52,155 bases of DNA from NCBI GenBank assembly GCA_944388135.1, contig CALXHP010000009.1:1-52155 (forward strand), given 5' to 3'. This document shows, piece after piece, positions 16,884-25,481 of this stretch (the first letter of the stretch is position 1; every line of letters begins with the position of its first letter). The position numbers and the translations under genes are program-made. Source of the stretch: an uncultured Gemmiger sp. (GTDB taxonomy: Bacteria; Bacillota; Clostridia; Oscillospirales; Ruminococcaceae). The notes beneath the pieces were generated by a model. The model saw nothing but the letters and a program-made list of their open reading frames with translations, was not told where the DNA came from and did no database searches.

Positions 16884-18146
16884 TCACGCCTCCTCCAACG
16901 TTACGGTCAGCCCGCCGCAGCCGGGCAGTTTGTCCAGTGCGGCACCCTTTATGAGGATGGTCTCCATCTCGCCGGGGGCCAGCACCGGCCGCTTGCGCCG
17001 CCAGAGGCAGTCCGTTCCGGCATAGACCGCCAGCACCTTGTTCCGGTAGACCCCATCCACCCGCAGCCGCAGGGTCAGGCTGCCCTCCAGCCGGGCAGGG
17101 TGGACGGTGGTGGGCACGGTGTACCGCACCCCGTGGACGGCCGTCACCGGCAGGGCTTCGCCCTCGGCCGGGGCCTTTTGCCCCAGAATGTAGGCGGCGG
17201 CATGACGCCCGGCGGCGGCTGCCTCCTCTGAAACATAGTCCACCAGGTCATGGACATGGAGCACATTGCCCGCCGCGAATACACCGGGCAGATTGGTTTG
17301 CAGGCTCTCGTCCACCAGCGGTCCTCCCGTTACAGGGCTCAAGGCCACCCCGGCGCTGCGGCTCAGCTCGTTTTCCGGCAGCAGCCCGCAGGAGAGCAGC
17401 AGGGTGTCGCAGTCGAAATGCTCCTCGGTGCCGGGCACCGGCTTGCCGTTCTCCACCCGGGCGATGGTGATGCCCTCCACACGCTCCTTGCCCTGGATAT
17501 CCACCACGGTGTGGCTCAGCTTCAGGGGGATGCCGAAGTCGTCCAGACACTGGACGATGTTCCGTTTCAGGCCGCCGGAATAGGGCATCAGTTCCGCCAC
17601 GCAGAGGACTTTGGCCCCCTCCAGCGTCATACGCCGGGCCATGATGAGGCCGATGTCCCCCGAACCCAGGATGACCACCCGGCGCCCGGGCAGGAAGCCT
17701 TCCATATTCACCAGCCGCTGGGCAGTACCGGCGGTGTAGATGCCGGCGGGCCGGGTGCCGGGAATGTTCAGCGCACCCCGGGGCCGTTCCCGGCAGCCCA
17801 TGGCCAGGACCACCGCCTTGGCTTTCAGCTGGAACAGCCCGTCGGTGCGGTTGACGGCGGTGACCACCCGGTCCGCCGAAAGGTCCAGCACCATGGTGTT
17901 CAGCTTGTAGGGAATGCCCAGGGTCAGGGCCTCCCGGGCAAAGCGGGCCGCATACTCGGGGCCGGTGAGTTCTTCTTTGAAAGTGTGCAGCCCGAAGCCG
18001 TTGTGGATGCACTGGTTCAGGATGCCCCCCAGTTCCCGGTCCCGCTCCAGGATCACCAGGTCACGGACGCCCGCCTCGTAGGCAGCAATGGCAGCGGCCA
18101 GACCCGCCGGCCCGCCGCCCAGAATCACAAGATCGATTTGTTTCAT
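16884..18146 (-). CDS. FAD/NAD-dependent oxidoreductase (GlpB-like subunit)
   Basis: A 420-residue pyridine-nucleotide-disulfide-type flavoprotein. The N-terminal FAD-binding loop is LGGGPAGLAAAIAA, a second nucleotide-binding loop is VILGSGDIGLIMARRM, and the C-terminal FAD motif is GVFAAGNVLHVHDLVDYVSEEA. It lies directly between the GlpA-like dehydrogenase and the DUF1667 protein, an arrangement typical of the clostridial glycerol-3-phosphate oxidation operon. It probably passes electrons from glycerol-3-phosphate to NAD or a quinone-independent acceptor (inference). No active-site CxxC redox pair is visible near the N-terminus. Confidence 0.88.
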   Translation of the reverse strand: MKQIDLVILGGGPAGLAAAIAAYEAGVRDLVILERDRELGGILNQCIHNGFGLHTFKEELTGPEYAARFAREALTLGIPYKLNTMVLDLSADRVVTAVNRTDGLFQLKAKAVVLAMGCRERPRGALNIPGTRPAGIYTAGTAQRLVNMEGFLPGRRVVILGSGDIGLIMARRMTLEGAKVLCVAELMPYSGGLKRNIVQCLDDFGIPLKLSHTVVDIQGKERVEGITIARVENGKPVPGTEEHFDCDTLLLSCGLLPENELSRSAGVALSPVTGGPLVDESLQTNLPGVFAAGNVLHVHDLVDYVSEEAAAAGRHAAAYILGQKAPAEGEALPVTAVHGVRYTVPTTVHPARLEGSLTLRLRVDGVYRNKVLAVYAGTDCLWRRKRPVLAPGEMETILIKGAALDKLPGCGGLTVTLEEA

Positions 18147-18158
18147 ATGGCCGCCCCC

Positions 18159-19589
18159 TTACAGACTGTCCTTGTTGGTGCCCACAATGAGGCGGGAAGC
18201 ACCGCCGCATTTGGTGATCTCTTCCTGGGGCAGTTCCAGTTCCCGGGCCAGAATCTCCAGCACCCGGGGGCTGCAGAAGCCCGCCTGACAGCGGCCCATC
18301 CCGGCCCGGGTACGGCGCTTGACCCCGTCCAGACTGCGGGCGCCGGGCACCCGGTGGATGGCATCCACGATCTCCCCCTCGGTCACCGTCTCGCAACGGC
18401 AGATGATCTGCCCGTAGGCGGGATACTGCCGCACCAGGGCGGCCCGCTCTTCAAAAGACAGCGTCTTGGGGTCGAGGATCCCCTGGCGGTGGGGGTCAAA
18501 ATGGGGGTTGTCCGGCAGGTCCAGAATCTTCTGTACCAGCCGGGCTACCTCCTCCCCGATGGCCGGGCTGGCGGACAGACCGGGGGATTCGATGCCCGCG
18601 CAGTCCACAAAGCCGGGGGCTGCTTCCTGTATAAAGAATTCGTGGCGCAGCTCGTGGGCCCGCAGCCCCGCAAAGCTGGTGATGGTCTGCCGCAAGGGCA
18701 GGTCCTTTACGGCCAGCCCTGCCTTGGACCGGACTTCCTCCAGTTCAGCGGCGGTGGTGGCGGTATCCTCCTTGTCGTCGATGTCGGTGGCCGTGGGGCC
18801 GATGAGCAGATTGCCGTGGACGGTGGGGGTCACCAGCACCCCCTTGCCGTATTTGCCCGGCAGCTGGAAGATGGTGTGGCGCACATGATTCCCCGCGGCA
18901 TGGTCCAGCAGGAAGTAATCTCCCCGCCGGGGCACGATGGTCATGGTGTCGTCGCTGACCTGGTTGTGGAGCTCGTCGGCATGGACCCCGGCGGCATTGA
19001 CGATGCACCGGGCTTCCAGCGGCCCCCGGTTGGTGGTAAGCCGCCAGCCGCCTTCCATGGGTTCCACCTTCTCCACCTCGGTGTCAAACTGGAATTGCAC
19101 CCCGTTCCTGGCGGCGTTTTCCGCAAAGGCGTAGGTCAGCCCGAAGGGACAGACGATGCCCCCGGTGGGGGCCCAGAGGGCGGCCACCGCCTCGTCGGCA
19201 ATGTGGGGCTCCAGGGCGCGCAGCTCCGCCTGCTCCACGATGCGCAGCCCCTCCACCCCGTTGGCAAGGCCGTTATGGTAGAGTTTCTCCAGGGCAGGGC
19301 GGTCCTCCTCGCTGAGGCAGACCACCAGACTGCCGCACTGGTCGTAGGCAAAATCCAGTTCTTTGGCAAGAGCGGGCATCTTCCGGCTGCCCGCCACGTT
19401 CAGGGCGGCCATCCGGCTGCCGGCGGGGGCGTCAAACCCGGCGTGGACAATGGCGCTGTTGGCTTTGCTGGTGCCGCAGCAGACGTCCTCCTCCTTGTCG
19501 ATGAGCAGAATATCGGCCTGGTAGCGGCTCAGCTCCCGGGCTGCCGCGCAGCCCGAAACTCCGCCGCCGATGATGATCACATCTTTCAT
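18159..19589 (-). CDS. Anaerobic glycerol-3-phosphate dehydrogenase-like FAD protein (GlpA-like)
   Basis: A 476-residue DAO-family flavoprotein expected to oxidise glycerol-3-phosphate to dihydroxyacetone phosphate. The N-terminus is [20 protein letters not shown], followed by the DAO substrate domain ([11 protein letters not shown]). The C-terminal BFD-like [2Fe-2S] domain at about 398-455 has [11 protein letters not shown] and [12 protein letters not shown], with its four cysteines intact. The start overlaps the glpK stop by four bases. Substrate is inferred from the operon. Related proteins annotated as generic NAD(P)/FAD oxidoreductases may use other 2-hydroxy acids. Confidence 0.9.
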   Translation of the reverse strand: MKDVIIIGGGVSGCAAARELSRYQADILLIDKEEDVCCGTSKANSAIVHAGFDAPAGSRMAALNVAGSRKMPALAKELDFAYDQCGSLVVCLSEEDRPALEKLYHNGLANGVEGLRIVEQAELRALEPHIADEAVAALWAPTGGIVCPFGLTYAFAENAARNGVQFQFDTEVEKVEPMEGGWRLTTNRGPLEARCIVNAAGVHADELHNQVSDDTMTIVPRRGDYFLLDHAAGNHVRHTIFQLPGKYGKGVLVTPTVHGNLLIGPTATDIDDKEDTATTAAELEEVRSKAGLAVKDLPLRQTITSFAGLRAHELRHEFFIQEAAPGFVDCAGIESPGLSASPAIGEEVARLVQKILDLPDNPHFDPHRQGILDPKTLSFEERAALVRQYPAYGQIICRCETVTEGEIVDAIHRVPGARSLDGVKRRTRAGMGRCQAGFCSPRVLEILARELELPQEEITKCGGASRLIVGTNKDSL

Positions 19590-21094
19590 AGACTTTCCTC
19601 CTCCTCCCGGGCCCAGCCGTAGGTGCAGCGCACGGCCCGGTTCCAGCCCCGGATGCGCCGGGCCCGGTCCGCCTCACTGATCTGGGCGGTAAAGACCCGG
19701 TCCACTTCCCGGTTCTGCAGCACATCCTCGGGGCTGTTCCAGTAGCCCACCGCCAGCCCCGCCAGATAGGCGGCGCCCAGGGCGGTGGTCTCCACACAGC
19801 GGGGACGCTCCACCGGCGCGCCGCTGATGTCCGCCTGGGCCTGGAGCAGGTAGTTGTTGGCGGAAGCACCGCCGTCCACCTTCAGCATGGCCAGCCGGAT
19901 ACCGGCGTCGGCTTCCATGGCTTTCAGCACGTCGTTCACCTGGTAGCACAGGCTGTCCAGGGTGGCGCGGATGATATGGTTTTTGTTGCAGCCCCGGGTC
20001 AGCCCCACAATGGCGCCCCGGGCGTACTGGTCCCAGTGGGGGGCGCCCAGCCCCGTGAAGGCGGGCACCACGTAGCAGCCGTTGGTGTCGGGTACTTTCA
20101 GGGCCATATACTCGGAATCCCGGGATTCTTCCAGGATCTTCAGCTCATCCCGCAGCCACTGGATGGCCGCCCCCGCCACAAAGATGGACCCTTCCAGGGC
20201 GTAGTGTACCTTGCCGTTGAGGCCCCAGGCGATGGTGGTCACCAGCCCGTTGCGGCTCAGTACCGGCCGCTCGCCGGTGTTCATCAGCAAGAAGCCGCCG
20301 GTGCCGTAGGTGTTCTTGGCGTCCCCCACCCCGAAACAGGTCTGCCCGAAGAGGGCTGCCTGCTGGTCGCCCGCCGAACCGGCGATCTTGATCTCGCCGC
20401 CGAAGTGCATGGGGTCGGCGTACTCGTAAAAGCCGCTGTTGGGCACCGGTTTGGGCAGCATGCAGCGGGGAATGTGGAGAATTTCCAGGATCTCGTCGTC
20501 CCAGTCCAGGGTGTGGATGTTGAAGAGCATGGTGCGGCTGGCGTTGGAATAGTCGGTCACATGGATCTTGCCGCAGGTCAGTTTCCAGATCAGCCAGGTC
20601 TCCACTGTGCCGAAGAGCAGGTCCCCCGCCTCGGCTTTGGCCCGGGCTCCCTCCACGTTGTCCAGGATCCAGAGCAGCTTGGTGGCGGAGAAGTAGGCGT
20701 CGATGACCAGACCGGTTTTCTCCCGGAACAGGTCGGTGAGACCCCGGGCTTTCAGCTGGTCGCAGAGTTCGCTGGTGCGGCGGCACTGCCAGACGATGGC
20801 CCGGTAGACCGGTTCGCCGGTGTTGCGGTCCCAGACGATGGTGGTCTCCCGCTGGTTGGTGATACCGATGGCCGCAATGTCGGCGGCGGAGGCGCCGATC
20901 TGGTTCATGGCGGAGAGGGCTACACCCAACTGGGTGGTCCAGATCTCGTTGGCGTCGTGCTCCACCCAGCCGGGTCTGGGGAAATATTGGGTGAATTCTT
21001 TCTGCGCCACACTGCACATGTGGCCCTGCTTGTCAAAGAGGATGCAGCGGTTGGAGGTGGTCCCTGCATCCAATGCCATAATGTATTGTCCCAT
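19586..21094 (-). CDS. glpK: Glycerol kinase
   Basis: A 502-residue FGGY-family kinase that phosphorylates glycerol to glycerol-3-phosphate. Seen motifs are [13 protein letters not shown] at the N-terminus, [14 protein letters not shown], the glycerol-contact [35 protein letters not shown], and [16 protein letters not shown]. Length is standard. It is the first gene of a four-gene operon whose next members should oxidise its product. No glycerol facilitator (glpF) or GlpR-type regulator is in the operon. Confidence 0.97.
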   Translation of the reverse strand: MGQYIMALDAGTTSNRCILFDKQGHMCSVAQKEFTQYFPRPGWVEHDANEIWTTQLGVALSAMNQIGASAADIAAIGITNQRETTIVWDRNTGEPVYRAIVWQCRRTSELCDQLKARGLTDLFREKTGLVIDAYFSATKLLWILDNVEGARAKAEAGDLLFGTVETWLIWKLTCGKIHVTDYSNASRTMLFNIHTLDWDDEILEILHIPRCMLPKPVPNSGFYEYADPMHFGGEIKIAGSAGDQQAALFGQTCFGVGDAKNTYGTGGFLLMNTGERPVLSRNGLVTTIAWGLNGKVHYALEGSIFVAGAAIQWLRDELKILEESRDSEYMALKVPDTNGCYVVPAFTGLGAPHWDQYARGAIVGLTRGCNKNHIIRATLDSLCYQVNDVLKAMEADAGIRLAMLKVDGGASANNYLLQAQADISGAPVERPRCVETTALGAAYLAGLAVGYWNSPEDVLQNREVDRVFTAQISEADRARRIRGWNRAVRCTYGWAREEEESL

Positions 21095-21150
21095 GACGGT
21101 GCTCCTTTTCCCTCAGAATCTTTGCAAAGGCGCGCAATTTGTATAAAAAT

Positions 21151-21178
21151 ATTGTAGCATACCCCCCGGAAACTGCAA
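21151..21178 (-). promoter_or_regulatory. Promoter of glpK operon
   Basis: On the minus strand TTGCAG (21178-21173) and TACAAT (21156-21151) are 16 bases apart, upstream of the glpK start at 21094. No clear operator is visible. Confidence 0.6.
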
Positions 21179-21257
21179 CAAAATGCCCGTTATGGTTTTG
21201 TAAAATCTACAAAAGGCACAAAGGGAAATGGCTGTTTTTGGACATTCTGCGGATACA

Positions 21258-21295
21258 CAAAAAGACCGCACCCCCCGCCAGGGGAGGGTACGGTC
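21258..21295 (-). terminator. Terminator of the potassium-uptake/kdpDE-like operon
   Basis: On the minus strand a GC-rich stem (21295 to 21264, TGGC loop) is followed by TTTTTGTG. It lies just after the response-regulator stop at 21306 and ahead of the glpK promoter. Confidence 0.85.
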
Positions 21296-21305
21296 CCGGA
21301 AAAGA

Positions 21306-21998
21306 TCATTCAATTTTCATCATGCGGTAGCCCACCCCGATGTGGGTCTGGATGTACTGGGGGGACCCGGGGGCGGATTCCAGCTTTTTGCGCAGGGTAG
21401 CCATAAACACCCGCAGGGAGGCTACATCGTTCTCCCAGCTGGTGCCCCACACCTTCTGGGTGATGTAGGTGTGGGTGAGCACCTTGCCGCAGTTGCGGGC
21501 CATCAGGCAGAGGAGCTTGTACTCGATGGGGGTCAGGTGGAGTTCCTGCCCGTTCAGAAAGGCGCACCCGGCGGCAAAGTCGATGGTGAGCTGGCCGTTG
21601 GTGAATACCGGGCTGCCCCCTGCATGCATGGCGGCCAGCCGCCGCTGGGTCACCCGCAGCCGGGCCAGCAGCTCTTCCACCGAGAAGGGCTTGGTCAGGT
21701 AGTCGTCGGCGCCGGAATCCAGGGCTTCGATCTTGTCGGCGTCCTCGCTGCGGGCGCTGATGACGATGATGGGCAGGTCCGACCAGCTGCGCACCCGGCG
21801 GATGACCTCCACCCCGTCCAGGTCGGGCAGACCCAGGTCCAGCAGCATGATGTCGGGGCTGCTGGTGGCTGCCTGGCGCAGGGCTTCCTCGCCGCAGTCC
21901 GCCACCAGATAGCGGTAGTCGTGGGTTTTCAGGGTGGTGGTCATCAGGTTGCGGATGGGCGCATCGTCCTCCACCACCAGGATCAACGGTTTATTCAT
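21306..21998 (-). CDS. KdpE-like response regulator
   Basis: A 230-residue OmpR-type regulator resembling KdpE. The receiver has VVEDD, phospho-acceptor Asp54 in LLDLGLPDLDG and YLTKPFSVEELLAR. The winged helix includes LTPIEYKLLCLMARNCGKVLTH and ends in YIQTHIGVGYRM. The start overlaps the kinase by 8 bases. As the last gene of the operon with TrkH and TrkA, it most likely controls potassium uptake. No kdpFABC genes are present. Confidence 0.9.
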   Translation of the reverse strand: MNKPLILVVEDDAPIRNLMTTTLKTHDYRYLVADCGEEALRQAATSSPDIMLLDLGLPDLDGVEVIRRVRSWSDLPIIVISARSEDADKIEALDSGADDYLTKPFSVEELLARLRVTQRRLAAMHAGGSPVFTNGQLTIDFAAGCAFLNGQELHLTPIEYKLLCLMARNCGKVLTHTYITQKVWGTSWENDVASLRVFMATLRKKLESAPGSPQYIQTHIGVGYRMMKIE

Positions 21999-23094
21999 GC
22001 AGCGTTACCTCCCCCAAAGGCACCGTAAAGGTGAAGTTGCAGCCGTGCGGCGGGTTGTCGGTCAGGGTGATGGTTCCCCCGTGGGCATCCACGGTGGCCT
22101 TGCAGAGGGCCAGCCCCAGCCCCAGACTGCGGCGGCTGTCGGCCACCTTGTGCTCCCCGGTGTAGAACATTTCAAAGACATGGGGCCGGATCTCCGGCGC
22201 AATGCCGGGGCCGTCGTCCACCACCGAGAGGGCGGCAAACCCGTCCACAGCCCGGGCCGATACCGTGATGGCGGACCCGGCGGGGGTATACTTCACGGCG
22301 TTGTCCACCAGATTGATAAGCACCTGGACGATGAGCCGGGCGTCCATCCGGGCCAGCAGCAGCTCGTCGGGCAGGTCCACCCGGATGGTGTGCTCGCTGC
22401 TCTTGCGGTTGGTATGGCGCAGGGCTTCCTCAATGACCTCTCCCACCAGCTCGGTGGAAAGACGCAGGTTCATCCGCCCGTCCTCGATGCGGGTGATGGA
22501 CAGAAGATTCTCCACCAGGTTGATCAGCCAGATGGAATCGTCGTAGATGTCGAGAAAGATCTGCTGCCGGGCTTCCGGTTCCAGCTTATCGTCGTTGGCC
22601 AGCAGGTTGGCGGCGTTGCCGGAGATGGAGGTCAGCGGCGTGCGCAGATCGTGGGAGATGGCCCGCAGCAGGTCGGCCCGCAGCTGTTCGTTTTTCGCCA
22701 GCAGGGCCGCCCGCTCTTTTTCTTCGATGTTGCGGATGTTCTGGATGGCCAGCGTCACCGTGATGATGGAGACGATGAGCATGATGGCGATGGTAAAGGG
22801 GTAGCCCTTCTCGTAGGCGTGTAGGGTGAGCCGGGGTTCGGTGAAAAAGAAGTTGAAGAGCAGCACACTGGCCACCGAGCTGAGCACTCCGCAGAAGTAG
22901 CTCTTGGTGAACAGGGAGGTGAGCAGTGCCCCCAGCACATACACCGAGATGATGTTTGCCTTGGTGAAGGCAAACTGCCAGAAGATATTGCCGATGACGG
23001 TGCCTGCCGTCAGGATCAAAAGGGTCACCAGCAGATCCTGCCACCGGGGCACCATCTGGGCCCGCAGGCCGTGGGACTGTGTTTGCCGTGTCAT
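21991..23094 (-). CDS. KdpD-like sensor kinase lacking the KdpD and Usp domains
   Basis: A 367-residue kinase with a DUF4118 four-helix membrane region (about 20-118) followed by HisKA (ISHDLRTPLTSISGNAANLL, His148) and HATPase domains (DDGPGIAP, SLGLGLALCK). It matches the C-terminal half of KdpD. The large cytoplasmic N-terminal KdpD and universal-stress domains of full-length KdpD, where c-di-AMP binds in some Firmicutes, are absent. The start has only a short N-terminal tail before TM1. Encoded with its regulator and the potassium channel subunits, it is presumably a potassium or turgor sensor. Confidence 0.9.
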   Translation of the reverse strand: MTRQTQSHGLRAQMVPRWQDLLVTLLILTAGTVIGNIFWQFAFTKANIISVYVLGALLTSLFTKSYFCGVLSSVASVLLFNFFFTEPRLTLHAYEKGYPFTIAIMLIVSIITVTLAIQNIRNIEEKERAALLAKNEQLRADLLRAISHDLRTPLTSISGNAANLLANDDKLEPEARQQIFLDIYDDSIWLINLVENLLSITRIEDGRMNLRLSTELVGEVIEEALRHTNRKSSEHTIRVDLPDELLLARMDARLIVQVLINLVDNAVKYTPAGSAITVSARAVDGFAALSVVDDGPGIAPEIRPHVFEMFYTGEHKVADSRRSLGLGLALCKATVDAHGGTITLTDNPPHGCNFTFTVPLGEVTLHE

Positions 23095-23154
23095 ACCGCT
23101 ACCGCCTCCTGCCTGTTATCATACCACAGAAGGGCCTCCGGCGCCAGAGCAGGG

Positions 23155-23301
23155 TCAGTCATCCCGGCCCGGCAGATTGTCTTCCCGGTGCTTTTTTCGG
23201 GCTTTGCGGTACTTGTCCATAAAGACGTCCAGATGCCGGCAAAGAAACCAGCCGAACACCCCCACCGCCAGGACCACACAAACCAGCAGAGTTTCTTTCA
23301 C
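23155..23301 (-). CDS. Small single-pass membrane protein in potassium operon
   Basis: A predicted 48-residue protein starting at GTG 23301 with AAGGCGG upstream. Residues 5-20 (LLVCVVLAVGVFGWFL) are a hydrophobic helix. The rest is a basic cytoplasmic tail (DKYRKARKKHREDNLPGRDD), with one cysteine at each membrane edge. It lies in a tight gap, 20 bases after trkA and about 60 bases before the kinase. Position suggests a regulatory subunit of the transporter or kinase, analogous in size to KdpF but without sequence resemblance I can claim. Confidence 0.6.
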   Translation of the reverse strand: MKETLLVCVVLAVGVFGWFLCRHLDVFMDKYRKARKKHREDNLPGRDD

Positions 23302-23320
23302 AGGGACCGCCTTCTTTCTG

Positions 23321-23968
23321 TTACAGATGGAAGCAGCGCTTGATGGAACGATATTCCCCCAGTACCAGCAGATGACCGTCGGCGGGCAGCACGGTGCCGG
23401 AGGCAATGTTTACCGAAACGGAACCGTCTTTCTTGATGCCCAGCAGGTTGATGCCGTATTTCTTGCGGATGTCCAGCTCGCCTACCGTCTGGCCCACCCA
23501 GGTTTCGGGGGTGGGCACCTCCATGATGGCGTTGTTGGCATCCAGTTCCACGTAGTCCACCAGATGGCTGGACCCGTAGCGTACCGCCGCCCACTTGGCC
23601 AGCTGCTTTTCGGGGTAGAGCACCTCGTCGGCGCCGTTGCGCAAAAGGAACTTGGCCTGCACATCCCGCTCCGCCCGGGAAACCACCAGCTGGGCCCCCA
23701 GTTCTTTCAGCAGGGAGGTGGTCTCCAGGGAGCTCTGGAAATCCCCGCTGATGGCCACGATGCAGACGTCGAAGTTGCGCACCCCCAGGGCTTTCAGAAA
23801 TTCCGCGTTGGTGCTGTCGCCGATCTGGGCGTTGGTCACGATGTCCAGCACATCGTTGACCCGGTCCTCGTTTTCATCCACGGCCATGATCTGGTGGCCC
23901 TGGGCGTTGAGCTGCATGGCAATGTGCCGGCCGAAACGACCCAGGCCGATGAGCAAAAATGATTTCAT
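23321..23968 (-). CDS. TrkA/KtrA-type potassium uptake regulatory subunit
   Basis: A 215-residue RCK protein. The N-terminal Rossmann domain has FLLIGLGRFGRHIAMQL (Gly8, Gly10, Gly13) and the acidic ribose-binding end AVDENEDRV. The C-terminal TrkA_C domain runs from about 140. It gates the adjacent TrkH-type subunit in response to nucleotides. Length and single RCK unit fit KtrA rather than the double-domain TrkA of Proteobacteria. It starts 18 bases after the trkH-like stop. Confidence 0.93.
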   Translation of the reverse strand: MKSFLLIGLGRFGRHIAMQLNAQGHQIMAVDENEDRVNDVLDIVTNAQIGDSTNAEFLKALGVRNFDVCIVAISGDFQSSLETTSLLKELGAQLVVSRAERDVQAKFLLRNGADEVLYPEKQLAKWAAVRYGSSHLVDYVELDANNAIMEVPTPETWVGQTVGELDIRKKYGINLLGIKKDGSVSVNIASGTVLPADGHLLVLGEYRSIKRCFHL

Positions 23969-23986
23969 GATCTACTTCCTTTCCCG

Positions 23987-25318
23987 TCAGCCGACGGTAA
24001 TACGTTCCTGGGGCAGACGGCTGCCGGACTTGGAGAAACCGGACAGCGCCGCATAGATAAGGGTCAGGCCGCCCACACGGCCGATGAACATCAAAGCGAT
24101 GAGGATGCCCTGGGAGAGCAGCCCCAGGTTGGGGGTCAGCCCCAGGGAGAGACCCACGGTGCCCACGGCGGAGGCAGTCTCAAAGAGGCAGGCCGAGAGG
24201 GGCAGCCCCTCCACGGCGCTGATAACGAAGCCGCCCGCCAGAAAGAGGGTCAGGTAGAGCATGCCGATGGTGGCGGCGCTGCTGACCACCTTGTTGTCGA
24301 TGCGGCGGCCGAAGAAGTGGGGCTCCGACCGGCGGCAGAACACCGCGATGGCGTTGGCGAACAATACGGCGATGGTGGTGGTTTTCATACCGCCGGCGGT
24401 AGAGCCCGGCGAGCCGCCGATGAGCATGAGCAGGATGGTGAGCCCCTGGCCCACCCCCGACAGGGCGGTGAGGTCGGCGGTGTTGAAACCGGCGGTGCGG
24501 GGGGTCACCGACTGGAAGAGGGAGGCCAGCAGCCGCTCGCCCAGGGGCAGGGCGGAGAATTCCCCGAAGAAGAACCACACCGCCGGCAGCAGGATGAGCA
24601 GGGTGGTGGTGGCCAGGATGACCTTGCTCTGCATCCGGTAGCGGTGGAGGTGCAGCTTGTTGGCCCGGATGTCGTCCCAGGTCAGAAAGCCGATGCCGCC
24701 CACCACGATGAGGGCCATGATGGTCAGGTTGATGACCGGCTGGGCCCGGTAGGCGGTGAGGGAGGCATATTTGGCTTCCGGCGTGCCCAGCAGGTCAAAA
24801 CCCGCGTTGCAGAAGGCGGATACCGAGTGGAAAAAGGCCATCCAGATGCCCCGCAGCCCGTAGTCCCGGAAAAAGACCGGCAGCATGCAGACCGCGCCCA
24901 GCAGTTCGATGAGGAGGGAGGCCTTGATGATGAAGCCGGTGAGCCGGACGATGCCGCCCACCTTGGGGGCGGCGATGGCCTCCTGCATGGTGCCCCGCTG
25001 CATCAGGGAGATCTTGCGCCCCGACAGCAGGGAGAAGAAGGCCGCCACTGTGATGACCCCCATGCCGCCGATCTGGATGAGGGTGATGATCACGGCCTGA
25101 CCGAACCAGGACCAGTGGGTGGCGGTATCCTGGACCACCAGCCCCGTCACGCAGACGGCGGAGGTGGCGGTGAACAGTGCCTGGTTAAAGGGGGTAACGG
25201 TGCCGCCCCGGGTGGAAACCGGCAGCATCAGCAGAAAACTGCCCCCCAGGATAACGGCCGCAAAAAGCAGAATGATGGTCTGAAAGGTGGTCAGACGGGG
25301 CCGGCGAAACCCTGCCAT
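23987..25318 (-). CDS. TrkH/KtrB-type potassium transporter
   Basis: A 443-residue membrane protein with about ten hydrophobic segments and four pore-loop repeats (TSAVCVTGL, SVSAFCNAGFDLLG, VTPRTAGFNTADL, ETASAVGTVGLSLG), the signature of the Trk/Ktr/HKT family. It forms the potassium-conducting dimer, with the RCK subunit encoded next. First gene of the five-gene operon. The promoter region carries tandem repeats that could bind the KdpE-like regulator. Confidence 0.95.
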   Translation of the reverse strand: MAGFRRPRLTTFQTIILLFAAVILGGSFLLMLPVSTRGGTVTPFNQALFTATSAVCVTGLVVQDTATHWSWFGQAVIITLIQIGGMGVITVAAFFSLLSGRKISLMQRGTMQEAIAAPKVGGIVRLTGFIIKASLLIELLGAVCMLPVFFRDYGLRGIWMAFFHSVSAFCNAGFDLLGTPEAKYASLTAYRAQPVINLTIMALIVVGGIGFLTWDDIRANKLHLHRYRMQSKVILATTTLLILLPAVWFFFGEFSALPLGERLLASLFQSVTPRTAGFNTADLTALSGVGQGLTILLMLIGGSPGSTAGGMKTTTIAVLFANAIAVFCRRSEPHFFGRRIDNKVVSSAATIGMLYLTLFLAGGFVISAVEGLPLSACLFETASAVGTVGLSLGLTPNLGLLSQGILIALMFIGRVGGLTLIYAALSGFSKSGSRLPQERITVG

Positions 25319-25355
25319 GAAAACGCCTCCTACAGTGCAAAGATTTTATCCTACC

Positions 25356-25422
25356 ATTATAGGGCGGTTTTGGTAAAGAGGGCATAAATATCCGGGCGCT
25401 GACATTAAGACCGTATTAAGAC
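25356..25422 (-). promoter_or_regulatory. Promoter region with 11-bp-spaced direct repeats upstream of ktrB-like gene
   Basis: A minus-strand TATAAT box lies at 25361-25356, with no good -35 box at the usual distance. Two copies of ATTAAGAC (plus strand 25404-25411 and 25415-25422) repeat with an 11-base period, about 43-61 bases upstream of the -10. OmpR-family activators bind such tandem half-sites, and a weak -35 fits activation. Assignment to the local KdpE-like regulator is inference. Confidence 0.5.
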
Positions 25423-25432
25423 GGGGCAGCAT

Positions 25433-25463
25433 AAAAAAGCAGGGTGCCCGAAGGGCACCCTGC
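25433..25463 (-). terminator. Terminator of AGCS symporter gene
   Basis: A perfect 11-bp stem (25439-25449 with 25453-25463) is followed on the minus strand by six T (plus-strand A 25433-25438). It lies just after the symporter stop at 25482. Confidence 0.9.
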
Positions 25464-25481
25464 CGGAAAGGCGGAGAACAT

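Noticed and set aside
21306-23094. Kdp potassium-pump operon
   Set aside because: The kinase and regulator are KdpDE-like, but no kdpFABC genes are present; the linked transporter is TrkH/TrkA type.
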